Part shown: in pieces, positions 51,243 to 60,682 of the stretch
How the letters are laid out: every line of letters starts with the position of its first letter
How positions within the stretch are numbered: position 1 is the first letter of the stretch
From: CAXXOK01 sp963663285
Lineage (GTDB): Bacteria; Bacillota; Clostridia; Christensenellales; Aristaeellaceae
Direction: 5' to 3'
Assembly (NCBI GenBank): GCA_963663285.2
Contig: CAXXNI010000005.1
Coordinates: 1 to 64,000, forward strand
Length of the DNA stretch: 64,000 nucleotides
Translations under genes and position numbers: made by a program
Notes under the pieces: model-generated
The model's database searches: none
Told to the model about the DNA's origin: nothing
Seen by the model: the letters and a program-made list of their open reading frames with translations, nothing else

Positions 51243-52859
51243 TTACTCGTACACCACACGGCTGGCGGTTTCGGCGAGGGTGAGCCCCTCGTTGTTCTCC
51301 GTCGCCAGGCGGATGGACCATTCGTTTTCAAACAGCAGCACGTCGCGTCCGTCGCCGTCTTTGGCGCGTCCGCTGGTGGAGGTGAGCTTGAGCTTATCTA
51401 CCGGCATAGGGCTACTTGTAACCCAGCGCACAAAGCGGAAGGAAAGCGTATCCATCAGCATGTTTACGCCGTATTCCGCGTTTAGCCGGTGGGTGAGCAC
51501 ATCAAACTGCAGCATACCCACCACGCCGCAAAGCAGCTCCTCAAACCCGGTCTCGTTGCGGTTAAATAGCTGTATGGCGCCCTCTTCGGCAAGCTGTGTA
51601 ACGCCCTTTAAAAATTGCTTGCGCTTCATGCTGTCCTCCGGGCGAATGCGGGCAAAATGCTCCGGCGCAAACACCGGTATGGAGCTGAAGTGCAGCTTGG
51701 GCCCATCGGAAAGCGTATCGCCCAGATGGAAAAAACCGGGGTCGAACAGCCCGACGATGTCGCCCGCATAGGCGGTTTGCACGGCTTCGCGCTCGTTGGC
51801 CATAAACTGCTGGGGCTGCTTGAGCTGAATGTTTTTCTCATCCCCGCTCAGCCACACGTTCATGTCCTTTTTAAACTCGCCGGAGACCACGCGGATAAAC
51901 GCCAGCCGGTCGCGGTGCGCAGGGTTCATGTTCGCCTGTATCTTGAACACGAAACCGCTGAAAAAATCGCTCTGCGGGGTCACCTCGCCCAGATCGCTCT
52001 TGCGGGAGAGCGGCGGGGGCGTAATATCCAAAAACGATTCCAAAAACGGCTCCACGCCGAAGTTGGTAATGGCCGAGCCGAAGAACATGGGCGTAAGCTG
52101 CCCGCTGAGCACCGCCTGCAGGTCAAACGGATCGCCCGCCACATCCAATAGCTCAATCTCGTCTTTAAGGCGGCTCAGGTAATGGCCCGCCAACTGCTTT
52201 TCTGCATCGGGAGAATCCAGCGGAATCACGGTTTCCTCGGCGCGGCGCGAGCCATGTTCGCCCCCGCTGAACAGGTTGATTTCGGCGGAATTGCGCAGGT
52301 ATACGCCCTGAAAATCCCCGTCAACGCCGATGGGCCAGTTCATGGGGCAGGTGCGGATGCCCAGTACATTTTCGATGTCCTCCATCAGGGCAAAGGGGTC
52401 TTTGGCGGCGCGGTCCATTTTATTGACGAACGTAAAAATGGGAATGCCGCGCATACGGCAAACTTTAAACAGTTTGATGGTTTGGGCTTCCACGCCCTTG
52501 GCCGCGTCAATGAGCATCACGGCCGCGTCCGCGGCGACCAGTACGCGGTACGTATCCTCGCTGAAATCCTGGTGGCCCGGGGTATCCAGTATGTTGATTT
52601 TGAAGCCGTTATAGCTAAACTGCATTGCACTGGAGGTAACGCTGATTCCGCGCTGCTTCTCAATATCCATCCAGTCGCTGGTGGCGTGGCGTTCGGCCTT
52701 GCGGGCCTTTACGCTGCCGGCCTGCCGTATAGCGCCGCTGTAGAGCAGCAGCTTTTCGGTAAGGGTGGTTTTGCCCGCATCAGGATGGCTGATGATGGCG
52801 AACGTACGGCGCTGCTCGATCTGCGCCTGATGAATTCGGGTGGTGGATAATTGGGTCAT
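51243..52859 (-). CDS. prfC: Peptide chain release factor 3
   Basis: A 538-residue GTPase that recycles RF1/RF2 after termination. G1 is SHPDAGKTTLTEKLL, the effector region RGISVTSSA, DTPGHQDFSEDTYR switch II, and TFVNKMDR the base motif. The C-terminal domains carry MLQFDVLTHRLNAEYGVN. Full length for the family. The start is ATG 52859; GGAGG is 12 bases away. A strong promoter lies about 55 bases upstream. It is followed by typA. Confidence 0.94.
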   Translation of the reverse strand: MTQLSTTRIHQAQIEQRRTFAIISHPDAGKTTLTEKLLLYSGAIRQAGSVKARKAERHATSDWMDIEKQRGISVTSSAMQFSYNGFKINILDTPGHQDFSEDTYRVLVAADAAVMLIDAAKGVEAQTIKLFKVCRMRGIPIFTFVNKMDRAAKDPFALMEDIENVLGIRTCPMNWPIGVDGDFQGVYLRNSAEINLFSGGEHGSRRAEETVIPLDSPDAEKQLAGHYLSRLKDEIELLDVAGDPFDLQAVLSGQLTPMFFGSAITNFGVEPFLESFLDITPPPLSRKSDLGEVTPQSDFFSGFVFKIQANMNPAHRDRLAFIRVVSGEFKKDMNVWLSGDEKNIQLKQPQQFMANEREAVQTAYAGDIVGLFDPGFFHLGDTLSDGPKLHFSSIPVFAPEHFARIRPEDSMKRKQFLKGVTQLAEEGAIQLFNRNETGFEELLCGVVGMLQFDVLTHRLNAEYGVNMLMDTLSFRFVRWVTSSPMPVDKLKLTSTSGRAKDGDGRDVLLFENEWSIRLATENNEGLTLAETASRVVYE

Positions 52860-52909
52860 GCCGATTGTTGCCTCCGCTTCGGTGGGTAAAATGGGTGTCC
52901 AAACAAAAT

Positions 52910-52939
52910 ATTGTACAATGGTAAAACGGAAGCTGTCAA
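52910..52939 (-). promoter_or_regulatory. Promoter of prfC-typA
   Basis: Reading leftward, -35 TTGACA (52934-52939), 18 bases, -10 TACAAT (52910-52915). Confidence 0.75.
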
Positions 52940-53199
52940 GCACGGAAACGATTGTGCCAGCGTAGGTGCCGCGGTTTGGGAAAAAAGCGGGTAAAGGATG
53001 TGTAAAATAGCGCAAAACATACCGGATGGGGCATCGGGTGTCTGGAGGCTGCCCTGTTCCTCACGGAAAATGGCGCGCAGGAAACGGGCGGGGTGCGCAC
53101 CGGTAAGGACACGCTGCCCGGCTTGCCAAGGCGGATGGATTATGCTAAGATAGCCCCAACAAGCCCGCATAATGAACGGTGTGTTTTTTTATCCGGGAA

Positions 53200-53213
53200 C
53201 GAAAACGTTTTCA
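53200..53213 (+). promoter_or_regulatory. LacI/cre-type operator before the GH94 gene
   Basis: CGAAAACGTTTTCA, a palindrome around a central CG pair. It matches cre in 13 of 14 positions and also LacI-family operators. It lies 14 bases before the start codon, next to the GGGAGG site, so binding would block transcription or initiation. Confidence 0.7.
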
Positions 53214-53227
53214 TTGGGAGGATTACC

Positions 53228-55618
53228 ATGCAATACGGCTATTTCGACGAGCAAAAACGCGAATACGTTATCACCCGTCCGGATACGCCCGCCCCGTGGG
53301 CGAACTACTTGGGCAGCCCGGCGTACGGCGCGATCATCTCGGTTAACGCGGGCGGGTACAGCTTTGTCAAATCCGGCGCGGCAGGGCGCATTCTGCGCTA
53401 CACCTTCAACCAGTTTGACGAGCCGGGCCGCTACCTGTACCTGCGCGATGAGGCAAGCGGGGATTACTGGTCGGCCACGTGGAAGCCGGTCGCCAAGCCG
53501 CTTGCGCAGTACCACACGGTATGCCGCCACGGCACGGCGTATACCGTGTTTGAAAGCGAGTACGCGGGCATACGCACGCAGGCGCTGTATTACGTGCCCA
53601 TGGACGCGGAGCACGAGGTGTGGCGGCTGACGGTGGAAAACGCGGGCGATGCGCCGCGCACCCTGTCGGCGTACGGCTATTGCGAGTTTACCAACGATAA
53701 CAATTACGAGCAGGATTTGGTGAATTTGCAGTATACGCAGTTCATCAGCCGCACAGAGGATTGCGGTGATTACATTTTGCACCGCAGTAACGAGTACTGG
53801 GAGCGCCGTGAGGATGGCACCAACGGGCGGGAGCGTTTCTTCGGGCTGGCGGGGGCGAAGGTTTCCGACTGCACCGGCAGCCGCGAAGGGTTCCTCGGCC
53901 GCAGCCGGTTTGACGCGCCCAAGGCGGTCGTGGACGGGCGCTGCGACGGCAGCCAATGCTACAACGGCAACCCCTGCGGCGCACTGCGCGCCTCCCTGAC
54001 GCTTGCACCCGGCGAAAAGCGCACGCTGGTGTTTTTGCTGGGGCAAAAAACGCAGGCGCAGGCGCGCGCTCTGCTGGACGCGTACGCCGCCGCGCCGGAA
54101 GATACCACGGCCGAAGAGCTTTCCGCGCTGCAAACCTACTGGCACGGCAAGCTAAGCCGCCTGCACGTGCAAACGCCGGATGAACACTTTAACGCCATGG
54201 TCAACACGTGGAACGCTTTCCAATGCTTTACCACCGTGGTGTGGAGCCGCGCGGCTTCGCTTACCTACTGCGGACAGCGCAACGGCTACGGCTACCGCGA
54301 TACCGTGCAGGATATTCAGGGCATTATCCACTTGGACCCGGCGCTGGCTAAGCAGCGTATAACCTTTATGCTTTCGGCGCAGGTACACCACGGCGCGGGG
54401 CTGCCGCTGGTAAAATACACCCACAACCCCGGCCATGAGGATACCCCGGAGCAGGAAAGCTACGTAAAGGAAACGGGGCACCCGCATTACCGTGCGGACG
54501 ATGCGCTGTGGCTGTTCCCGACGGTGTACAAGTACATCGCCGAAACCGGCGATACCGGCTACCTTACGCAGGTCATTCCCTATGCCGACCGTGAGGAGGG
54601 TACGGTGCTGGAACATTTGCGGCGCGCCATCCAGTTCAGCATGACGCACCTTGGCCCCCACGGGATGCCTGCCGGGCTTCACGCCGACTGGAACGATTGC
54701 CTGCGGCTGGGCGAAAAGGGCGAAAGCACGTTTGTCGCCTTCCAGCTGTATTACGCCATGCGGCTGCTGATGGAGCTGGACGCAGGCGATACGGCGTACT
54801 GCGCCTACCTGCAAACAGAAAGCGAAAAGCTGCTTACCGTGCTCAACGGCGAATGCTTTGAGGGCGACCGCTTTGTACGCGGCTTTACCGAAGATGGCGC
54901 GGTGATCGGCAGCAAAGCCGATGCGGAAGCCTCCATGTGGCTCAATCCGCAAAGCTGGGCGGTTATCAGCGGCGGAGCGACGGGGGCGCAGGCCGATACG
55001 ATTTTGCAAACGGCGCACGACCTGCTCAACACCCCCTGCGGCTTGCAGGTGATGCACCCCTCCTACCGCTATGAGGCGTTCGATGGCGCGCGGATGCTGC
55101 TGTTTAACCCCGGCACCAAGGAAAACGGCGGTATCTTCTGCCAGCCGCAGGGATGGGCGATTCTGGCCGAAGCATTGCAGGGGCATGGCGAGCGCGCCTT
55201 TGCCTACTTTGCCGAATCTTCACCCGCCAGCTTCAACGACCGCGCCGATCTGCGCGTGATTGAACCCTACGTGCATGGGCAGTTTATCGAGGGCGCGGAA
55301 AGCCCCCATCTCGGGCGCGCGCACGTGCACTGGCTTACCGGTACGGCGACGACGGTCATGGTCGGCTGCGTGGAGGGCATCCTCGGTCTGCGCCCCACCC
55401 CGGAAGGGCTGCTGGTATCTCCTTCGATTCCGGCAGCGTGGGACGGCTTTACCATGCGCAAGGTATTTCGCGGCAAAACCATCTTGGTCACCGTGGATAA
55501 CGCGGCGCACCGGGAAAGCGGCGTGCGCGGGCTGACGCTCAACGGCAAGGCGCACCCCGTGGGCGTAATCCGCGAGGACGAGCTGCTGGCGGAAAACGAA
55601 CTGATTGTTACGTTGTAA
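53228..55618 (+). CDS. GH94 family glycoside phosphorylase (cellobiose phosphorylase type)
   Basis: A 796-residue enzyme that splits a beta-linked disaccharide with phosphate to give a sugar 1-phosphate and a free sugar. The N-terminal beta-sandwich starts at GYFDEQKREYVITRPDTPAPWANYLG. The (alpha/alpha)6 domain has GYRDTVQDIQG and the general acid Asp in LHADWNDCL. The C-terminal region has WLTGTATT. Cellobiose is the best guess; N,N'-diacetylchitobiose or other beta-disaccharides are possible. ATG 53228 follows TTGGGAGGATTACC. It is monocistronic under an operator. Confidence 0.92.
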   Translation: MQYGYFDEQKREYVITRPDTPAPWANYLGSPAYGAIISVNAGGYSFVKSGAAGRILRYTFNQFDEPGRYLYLRDEASGDYWSATWKPVAKPLAQYHTVCRHGTAYTVFESEYAGIRTQALYYVPMDAEHEVWRLTVENAGDAPRTLSAYGYCEFTNDNNYEQDLVNLQYTQFISRTEDCGDYILHRSNEYWERREDGTNGRERFFGLAGAKVSDCTGSREGFLGRSRFDAPKAVVDGRCDGSQCYNGNPCGALRASLTLAPGEKRTLVFLLGQKTQAQARALLDAYAAAPEDTTAEELSALQTYWHGKLSRLHVQTPDEHFNAMVNTWNAFQCFTTVVWSRAASLTYCGQRNGYGYRDTVQDIQGIIHLDPALAKQRITFMLSAQVHHGAGLPLVKYTHNPGHEDTPEQESYVKETGHPHYRADDALWLFPTVYKYIAETGDTGYLTQVIPYADREEGTVLEHLRRAIQFSMTHLGPHGMPAGLHADWNDCLRLGEKGESTFVAFQLYYAMRLLMELDAGDTAYCAYLQTESEKLLTVLNGECFEGDRFVRGFTEDGAVIGSKADAEASMWLNPQSWAVISGGATGAQADTILQTAHDLLNTPCGLQVMHPSYRYEAFDGARMLLFNPGTKENGGIFCQPQGWAILAEALQGHGERAFAYFAESSPASFNDRADLRVIEPYVHGQFIEGAESPHLGRAHVHWLTGTATTVMVGCVEGILGLRPTPEGLLVSPSIPAAWDGFTMRKVFRGKTILVTVDNAAHRESGVRGLTLNGKAHPVGVIREDELLAENELIVTL

Positions 55619-55643
55619 TGCTTTCCTGTATAGAATAGTACGC

Positions 55644-55670
55644 GCCCCGTTTCCGCAAGGAACGGGGCTT
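55644..55670 (+). terminator. Terminator of the GH94 gene
   Basis: Stem GCCCCGTTTCC/GGAACGGGGC (one bulged T) with loop GCAA followed by TTCAGCTT. Confidence 0.75.
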
Positions 55671-55671
55671 C

Positions 55672-55850
55672 AGCTTGCTGAAAAAGACCCATCTGCGTTG
55701 TCAACTTTGAGCAAGCTGCGCTCGGGTGTTTTGTGCATGGGTAAGCTCATTCTAAAGCCACCCTTGTTTCCTGACATCTACGCTTCTTAGCATGCTGCGC
55801 TCGGCATTGCTCGTATTGGAAATAGCATTCTCAGGCCATTTTTGCTTTCC
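55672..55850. repeat. Dispersed terminator-linked repeat with internal duplication
   Basis: The fullest copy of the word GCTTGCTGAAAAAGACCCAT starts at 55673 directly after the terminator. It is followed by two degenerate tandem units of about 60 bases (from 55711 and 55790) that share GCTGCGCTCGG, CATTCT and a TTTCC end. Confidence 0.6.
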
Positions 55851-55994
55851 GGTATTTTGAGCTTTTATGAGTGGATTGGCAATGGCCTGTAAAATGAGAT
55901 TTTATAAAAACACTCTCTATGGTGGAAAAGGTGTTTTCAATCGCTAAATGTTGGGTATGTCAAACATAAATCTTATTATAAAGGAGCGATTGTG
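55851..55994. other. AT-rich spacer with ribosome binding site
   Basis: Non-coding. ATCTTATTATAAAGGAG just before 55995 provides a -10-like TTATTATAA and the AAGGAG site. Confidence 0.4.
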
Positions 55995-56261
55995 ATGCCT
56001 TGCACAGTACAGGTGACCGGCGGCCACATGGAACAAAGCGAGATCGACGCTTATATTGCCCGCGCGACGAACAAATACGGACGGGAGCCCAAGCACATCG
56101 ATATGAAGGTGGATGGCGACGAAGTAGAGCTGCATTACGCCTTTGCTGCCCAGCCCTTCCACCGCATCCGCCGGATTACCGGGTATCTGGTGGGAACGCT
56201 GGATCGCTTTAACAATGGCAAGCGCGCCGAGGAACGCGACCGCGTAAAGCACGGCGTGTAA
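55995..56261 (+). CDS. NrdD C-terminus-like miniprotein
   Basis: An 88-residue protein whose C-terminal half (RIRRITGYLVGTLDRFNNGKRAE) matches the glycyl-radical-site region of anaerobic ribonucleotide reductase NrdD, where a RITGY ... WN-GK pattern occurs. Such free-standing miniproteins are known in Clostridia and are annotated as NrdD-like. It has no Cys pairs or the glycyl-radical motif, so it is not an enzyme alone. ATG 55995 follows AAGGAGCGATTGTG. Confidence 0.75.
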   Translation: MPCTVQVTGGHMEQSEIDAYIARATNKYGREPKHIDMKVDGDEVELHYAFAAQPFHRIRRITGYLVGTLDRFNNGKRAEERDRVKHGV

Positions 56262-56391
56262 AAAACGCTGTTGGGCGTGGAAAAATCATCCTCCGGCCTT
56301 GACAAGGGGCGCTTGGGATGCGGTATACTGGAAAAAAGAGGAATCTTACGCGATAGCCCGCGCTTTTTTGCGTAGGCGGAAAGGAACCGGT

Positions 56392-57564
56392 ATGGAGGAT
56401 TTTCGTTTTTATGCGCCCACGTATTTCTGCTTTGGCAAGGACAGTGAGCAAAGCATCGGCGAGCTGGTAAAACGCTTCGGCGGCCACAAGGTGCTGCTGC
56501 ATTATGGCGGTGGCTCTGTGAAGCGCAACGGGGTATATGACCGGGTGGTCGCATCGCTCCGGGCGGAGCAGGTGCCCTTTGTGGAGCTGTCCGGCGTGCA
56601 GCCAAACCCCCGCAGCGGGCTGGTATACGAAGGCATTGAACTGTGCCGCCGGGAGGGGATTGATTTTATCCTCGCGGTCGGCGGCGGCAGCGCCATCGAT
56701 TCCGCCAAGGCCATTGCCGCGGGTGTGCCCTACGACGGGGATTTTTGGGATTATTACAGCACCGGCAAAACGGTGGACGAAGCTCTGCCGGTCGGCACGG
56801 TGCTGACTATCGCGGCTGCGGGCAGCGAAGGCTCGCCCGATTCCGTGATCACCCATGAGCAGGGCATGTTCAAGCGCGGCGCGACGGGCGAAGCCATGCG
56901 GCCGAAATTCTCCATTTTAAACCCCGAATCGACCCAATCGCTGCCCGCCTACCAGACGGCGTGCGGCATTACGGACATTATGGCGCATGTATGCGAGCGG
57001 TACTTTACCAATACCCCCGATGTGGAAACCACCGACCGCCTTTGCGAAGGCGTGCTGAAGGCCGTAATTGAGGAAGCGCCCAAGGTAATCCATAACCTGA
57101 ATGATTATCAGGCGCGCGCCAACATTATGTGGGCGGGCATGGTGGCGCACAATAACATTGTGGGCGTAGGCCGCGCGCAGGACTGGAACAGCCACCGCAT
57201 TGAGCACGAGCTTTCCGCCCTGTATGATGTGGCGCACGGCGCGGGCCTTGCGGTGATTATGCCTTCGTGGATGAAGCATGTGATGACCCACGATGTAAAC
57301 CGTTTTGCGCAGTTTGCGGTGCGTGTGTGGGGGTGCGATATGAACTTTGCGCATCCCGAAATCACCGCGGCGGAGGGCATCGCCCGGTTCCGCGCCTTCC
57401 TCACCTCCATCGGCATGCCCGCTACTTTTGCTGAGATCGGCGCGAGGGAAGAGGACATTCCCCAGCTGGTATCGCACCTGTTCGAGGCCGAAGCCGAGCC
57501 GCTGCCAGGCTTTATGCGGCTTTCGCGGGAGGATGTAACGGCAATTTACCATCTGGCGCTGTAA
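56392..57564 (+). CDS. Iron-containing alcohol dehydrogenase (YqhD/BDH type)
   Basis: A 390-residue group III alcohol dehydrogenase. The NAD(P) pocket is GGGSAIDSAKAIA, and the metal ligands are the Asp and His in GITDIMAHVCERYF and the two His in HRIEHELSALYDVAHGAG. It belongs to the butanol dehydrogenase/YqhD group that reduces aldehydes with NADPH. ATG 56392 follows AAAGGAACCGGT. It is separated by 130 bases from the NrdD-like gene, no terminator between. Confidence 0.92.
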   Translation: MEDFRFYAPTYFCFGKDSEQSIGELVKRFGGHKVLLHYGGGSVKRNGVYDRVVASLRAEQVPFVELSGVQPNPRSGLVYEGIELCRREGIDFILAVGGGSAIDSAKAIAAGVPYDGDFWDYYSTGKTVDEALPVGTVLTIAAAGSEGSPDSVITHEQGMFKRGATGEAMRPKFSILNPESTQSLPAYQTACGITDIMAHVCERYFTNTPDVETTDRLCEGVLKAVIEEAPKVIHNLNDYQARANIMWAGMVAHNNIVGVGRAQDWNSHRIEHELSALYDVAHGAGLAVIMPSWMKHVMTHDVNRFAQFAVRVWGCDMNFAHPEITAAEGIARFRAFLTSIGMPATFAEIGAREEDIPQLVSHLFEAEAEPLPGFMRLSREDVTAIYHLAL

Positions 57565-57768
57565 GGCGGCGGGGGACGATTCGCGTTTCGGTCAACTTTG
57601 GTTGACGATGAAGCGGAACACGGATCAATCTTCAAAAACCCGCTGCCAGAAAATCAAGCGGTCTCGGGTTTATCCCGAGGAATAAAGCTTTCATGGCACA
57701 AGGGAAGCAAAACAATTACAAAAGGCTATGTTTTCAAGGGGAAACATAGCCTTTTTAATGTTTTATGT
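57565..57768. terminator. Convergent region with bidirectional terminator at 57721-57756
   Basis: Stem AAAGGCTATGTTT/AAACATAGCCTTT with T-rich right and A-rich left ends serves both neighbours. A GTCAACTTTGGTTGAC perfect hairpin (57591-57606) and a CTCGGG/CCCGAG stem (57662-57679) precede it. Confidence 0.8.
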
Positions 57769-58737
57769 TTATATTGTTTCACCGGGCTGCGCCGATTGCA
57801 AAATGCGTAAACACAAATAGGTAAGGTAGGGGGACGGGGCTTTTTTCTGCCCGAAATCCCACGCTTTCAGCTTCAGGTAAACCGATTCGGGGGTGAACAT
57901 GCCGTTTGCATCCTGCTTATCGCGGAGGATGGCGAGCATTTCGGCAAAACGCGGGTCGCTGCGTGCGGCGGGGTAGCGGCTGAGCACCCCGGTAACGCTG
58001 ACAATATCGTACCACAGCGGCGGCGCTTTGAGCTTGCGGAAATCCTTACCCATGTAAAACATATAGGGGTGCTGCGCAAGGCTGTTTTCCCACAGCGCAA
58101 GCAGCGCGTTTACGGCGTTTTGGGCGGCAGGGGTATCCCGGTAGGCGGGCAGGTAGGAAAGCAGATCGGCCATAATCAGCGTTGCGTATGGGCAGCAATC
58201 GTCCTTGCGGCCCGGGCCGCGAAACTTGCCCAGTACCGGCGAAACAGCGCAGGGGTAGCCGTTGTCCCGCACCAGCGCGGTCAGGGTTTGTACGCCCGGC
58301 AGTATCTGCGATTCATCCACCCCGGCCAGTACCAGCGCCTTCAGCAGCAGCGGCGCATCACACAAGCACCAGCTGTACATATCCGTGCCTGTGCCGCCAA
58401 AGTGCACGGGGAAGTTGCACAGCGATTGGTACACGCCTTGTTCGTCCTTCTGGCTGAGGATGGCGTCCACCGCCGTGCGAATCTCGGGCACGCCGGTATC
58501 CAGCCCCAAATCCAGCAAAAACAACAGCTTGTGAACCGGCAGGGCCGCGTTTTTATGGTTACTGACCAGAATACTGTGGTAATGGGCAACATCGGTTAAA
58601 AAGCTTTGTATCTTCTCATCGGCAAGCGCTTCATTGCGCAGCGCGGTCAGCTCCGTTTTGGGCTGGCGGAGCAGGTTTAGGCGAATTGCGTATTGCAGCC
58701 ATGGCTCGCTCTGGGCAAGCAGCTGTTGATATTCCAT
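57769..58737 (-). CDS. Alpha/alpha-toroid protein of unknown function
   Basis: A 322-residue, mostly helical protein that resembles the prenyltransferase/squalene cyclase-like repeat fold. Repeats carry GVYQSLCNFPVHF, NGYPCAVSPVLG and NGMFTPESVYLK, with Trp and Gly at turn positions. No catalytic DxDD motif is present, so it is not a cyclase. Gut Clostridial homologues are common and uncharacterised. ATG 58737 follows GGAGGTGCCGAA; the frame extension to 58845 lacks a site. Confidence 0.75.
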   Translation of the reverse strand: MEYQQLLAQSEPWLQYAIRLNLLRQPKTELTALRNEALADEKIQSFLTDVAHYHSILVSNHKNAALPVHKLLFLLDLGLDTGVPEIRTAVDAILSQKDEQGVYQSLCNFPVHFGGTGTDMYSWCLCDAPLLLKALVLAGVDESQILPGVQTLTALVRDNGYPCAVSPVLGKFRGPGRKDDCCPYATLIMADLLSYLPAYRDTPAAQNAVNALLALWENSLAQHPYMFYMGKDFRKLKAPPLWYDIVSVTGVLSRYPAARSDPRFAEMLAILRDKQDANGMFTPESVYLKLKAWDFGQKKAPSPYLTYLCLRILQSAQPGETI

Positions 58738-59068
58738 TTCGGCACCTCCGTAGCGGGCAAGGGAACGGGCAGGCAGAGGGAGGTTGGGCTTTTCAATTGT
58801 GCGGAGTACGCGCCCTAGTGCGGGTATGCGGCGCTTTACAAGCATGTTATGAACGGATTATACCATGGGGTAAACAGGCGAAGCAACATTGCGCACGGGC
58901 GGGGGGCAGCACGCAGGGCGGCGCTGCTGTTCCTTATGGGAATAGAAAGTTGGGAGAACAATTACCCGCAAGGTGCCTGGAAAAAGACAGCGCATGTGAA
59001 AGCGGATTGCCGCGGATGGCTTGGGCGGGGAACCCTCACGCCATAGCCGCTGCGAATACCGGGCAAAC
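58738..59068. other. Intergenic region without recognised gene
   Basis: About 330 bases. No promoter, RNA or frame that I can support. The upstream part precedes the toroid gene. Confidence 0.35.
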
Positions 59069-59104
59069 AAAAAGCCGGAGGGGTTCGTAGGAACCCTTCC
59101 GGCT
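59069..59104 (-). terminator. Terminator of rny
   Basis: On the minus strand a 14-bp stem (AGCCGGAAGGGTTC/GAACCCCTCCGGCT with one bulge) ends in TTTTTG, 37 bases after the rny stop. Confidence 0.85.
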
Positions 59105-59140
59105 GGCAAGACGGCCCGCAATGCGGCGGCCCTGCAATTT

Positions 59141-60682
59141 TTATTTTGCGTATTCCGAGGCGCGGGTTTCGCGGATTACGTTCACGCGAATCTGGCCCGG
59201 ATACTCCAGTTCTTTTTCGATGCGCTTGGCGATGTCCTTGGCGAGCACCTTGGTGCCTTCGTCGGTCACATCGTCGGGCTTCACCATAATGCGTACCTCG
59301 CGGCCGCTCTGGATGGCGAAGCACTTATCTACACCCTGGAAGGAGTTGGCGATCTCTTCCAGCTTCTCCAGACGCTTGATGTAGTTTTCCAGGCTCTCGC
59401 GGCGTGCGCCCGGGCGCGCGGCGCTGATGGCATCGGCAGCCTGCACCAGCACGGCTTCGATGGTCTGGGGCTCCACATCATTATGATGCGCCAGAATCGC
59501 GTGGATAACATCCGGGCTTTCGTGGTACTTGCGTGCCAGCTCGCCGCCCAGCGTAACGTGTGTGCCTTCGGCTTCGTGGTCAACAGCCTTGCCGATGTCG
59601 TGCAGGAGGCCTGCGCGCTTGGCAAGCGCCACATCCGCGCCCAGCTCCGCCGCCATGATGCCCGCCAGATGGCTGACCTCAATGGAGTGCTTCAGCACGT
59701 TCTGGCCGTAGCTGGTACGGTAGCGCAGACGGCCAAGGAGTTTGACCAGCTCGTGGTGGATGCCGTGCTGATGCGTTTCAAACACAGCCTGATCGCCGGC
59801 TTCGCGCATCTGGGTATCCACTTCTTTTTTAGCCTTCTCCACCATTTCCTCAATGCGGGCGGGGTGGATGCGGCCGTCCACAATCAGCTTTTCAACGGCG
59901 ATACGGGCGATTTCGCGGCGTACCGGATCAAACGCGCTGACGATAACAGCTTCGGGCGTATCGTCGATAATCAAATCTACGCCGGTTGCGGTTTCCAGCG
60001 CGCGGATGTTGCGGCCTTCACGGCCGATGATGCGGCCCTTCATATCGTCGTTGGGCAGGGTGATCACAGATACGGTGCTTTCGGCCACATGGTCGGCCGC
60101 GCAGCGCTGTATGGCAAGCGCAATGATGTTGCGGGCTTTCTTTTCGCCCTCTTCACGCGCTTTGGATTCGATTTCACGCACCGAGGCGGCCGCGTCGTGA
60201 TACGCTTCCTTCTGGATGCGGCTCACCAGCATCTGGCAGGCTTCATCCTGCGTCATCCCGGCGATGCGCTCCAGTTCCTCGTCCTGTTTATGGCTCTTGT
60301 CTTCCAGCATTTTTTCGGCCTTTTGCAGCTGGCCTGCACGGCTGTTAAGCTGGTTTTCGCGGTTTTCCAACGAGTCCATCTTTTTATCCAGCGTTTCTTC
60401 CCGCTGGATAATGCGGCGTTCGCTGCGCTGCACTTCGGCGCGGCGGTCGCGGCACTCACGGTCAAGCTCGGTCTTCAGGCGCAGTACTTCTTCCTTGGCT
60501 TCCAAAATGGTTTCTTTTTTCTTTTCGTCCGCTTTGCGCATGGCGTCGTCCAGCAGATTGCGGGCGTATTCTTCCGTACGGCCGATTTTCTTTTCGGATG
60601 CCTGCTTACGGTAGGCGTAGCCGCCCAGTATACCGATTAACGCTGTGAAAAGCGCAATCAATATGGCGATAATGGGACTCAT
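59141..60682 (-). CDS. rny: Ribonuclease Y
   Basis: A 513-residue membrane-bound endoribonuclease that starts mRNA decay. It has an N-terminal anchor (residues 1-22), a long charged coiled coil (about 30-190), a KH domain (MKGRIIGREGRNIRALE, about 220-235) and an HD domain with the catalytic HDIGKAVDHEAEGTH (about 360). Length agrees with the family (about 520). ATG 60682 follows AGAGGGAGCG. It is monocistronic and has a strong promoter 410 bases upstream. Confidence 0.95.
   Translation of the reverse strand: MSPIIAILIALFTALIGILGGYAYRKQASEKKIGRTEEYARNLLDDAMRKADEKKKETILEAKEEVLRLKTELDRECRDRRAEVQRSERRIIQREETLDKKMDSLENRENQLNSRAGQLQKAEKMLEDKSHKQDEELERIAGMTQDEACQMLVSRIQKEAYHDAAASVREIESKAREEGEKKARNIIALAIQRCAADHVAESTVSVITLPNDDMKGRIIGREGRNIRALETATGVDLIIDDTPEAVIVSAFDPVRREIARIAVEKLIVDGRIHPARIEEMVEKAKKEVDTQMREAGDQAVFETHQHGIHHELVKLLGRLRYRTSYGQNVLKHSIEVSHLAGIMAAELGADVALAKRAGLLHDIGKAVDHEAEGTHVTLGGELARKYHESPDVIHAILAHHNDVEPQTIEAVLVQAADAISAARPGARRESLENYIKRLEKLEEIANSFQGVDKCFAIQSGREVRIMVKPDDVTDEGTKVLAKDIAKRIEKELEYPGQIRVNVIRETRASEYAK

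Noticed and set aside
59021..60640. 539-codon plus-strand frame opposite rny
   Set aside because: Antisense to RNase Y, a common by-product of high GC codon bias.
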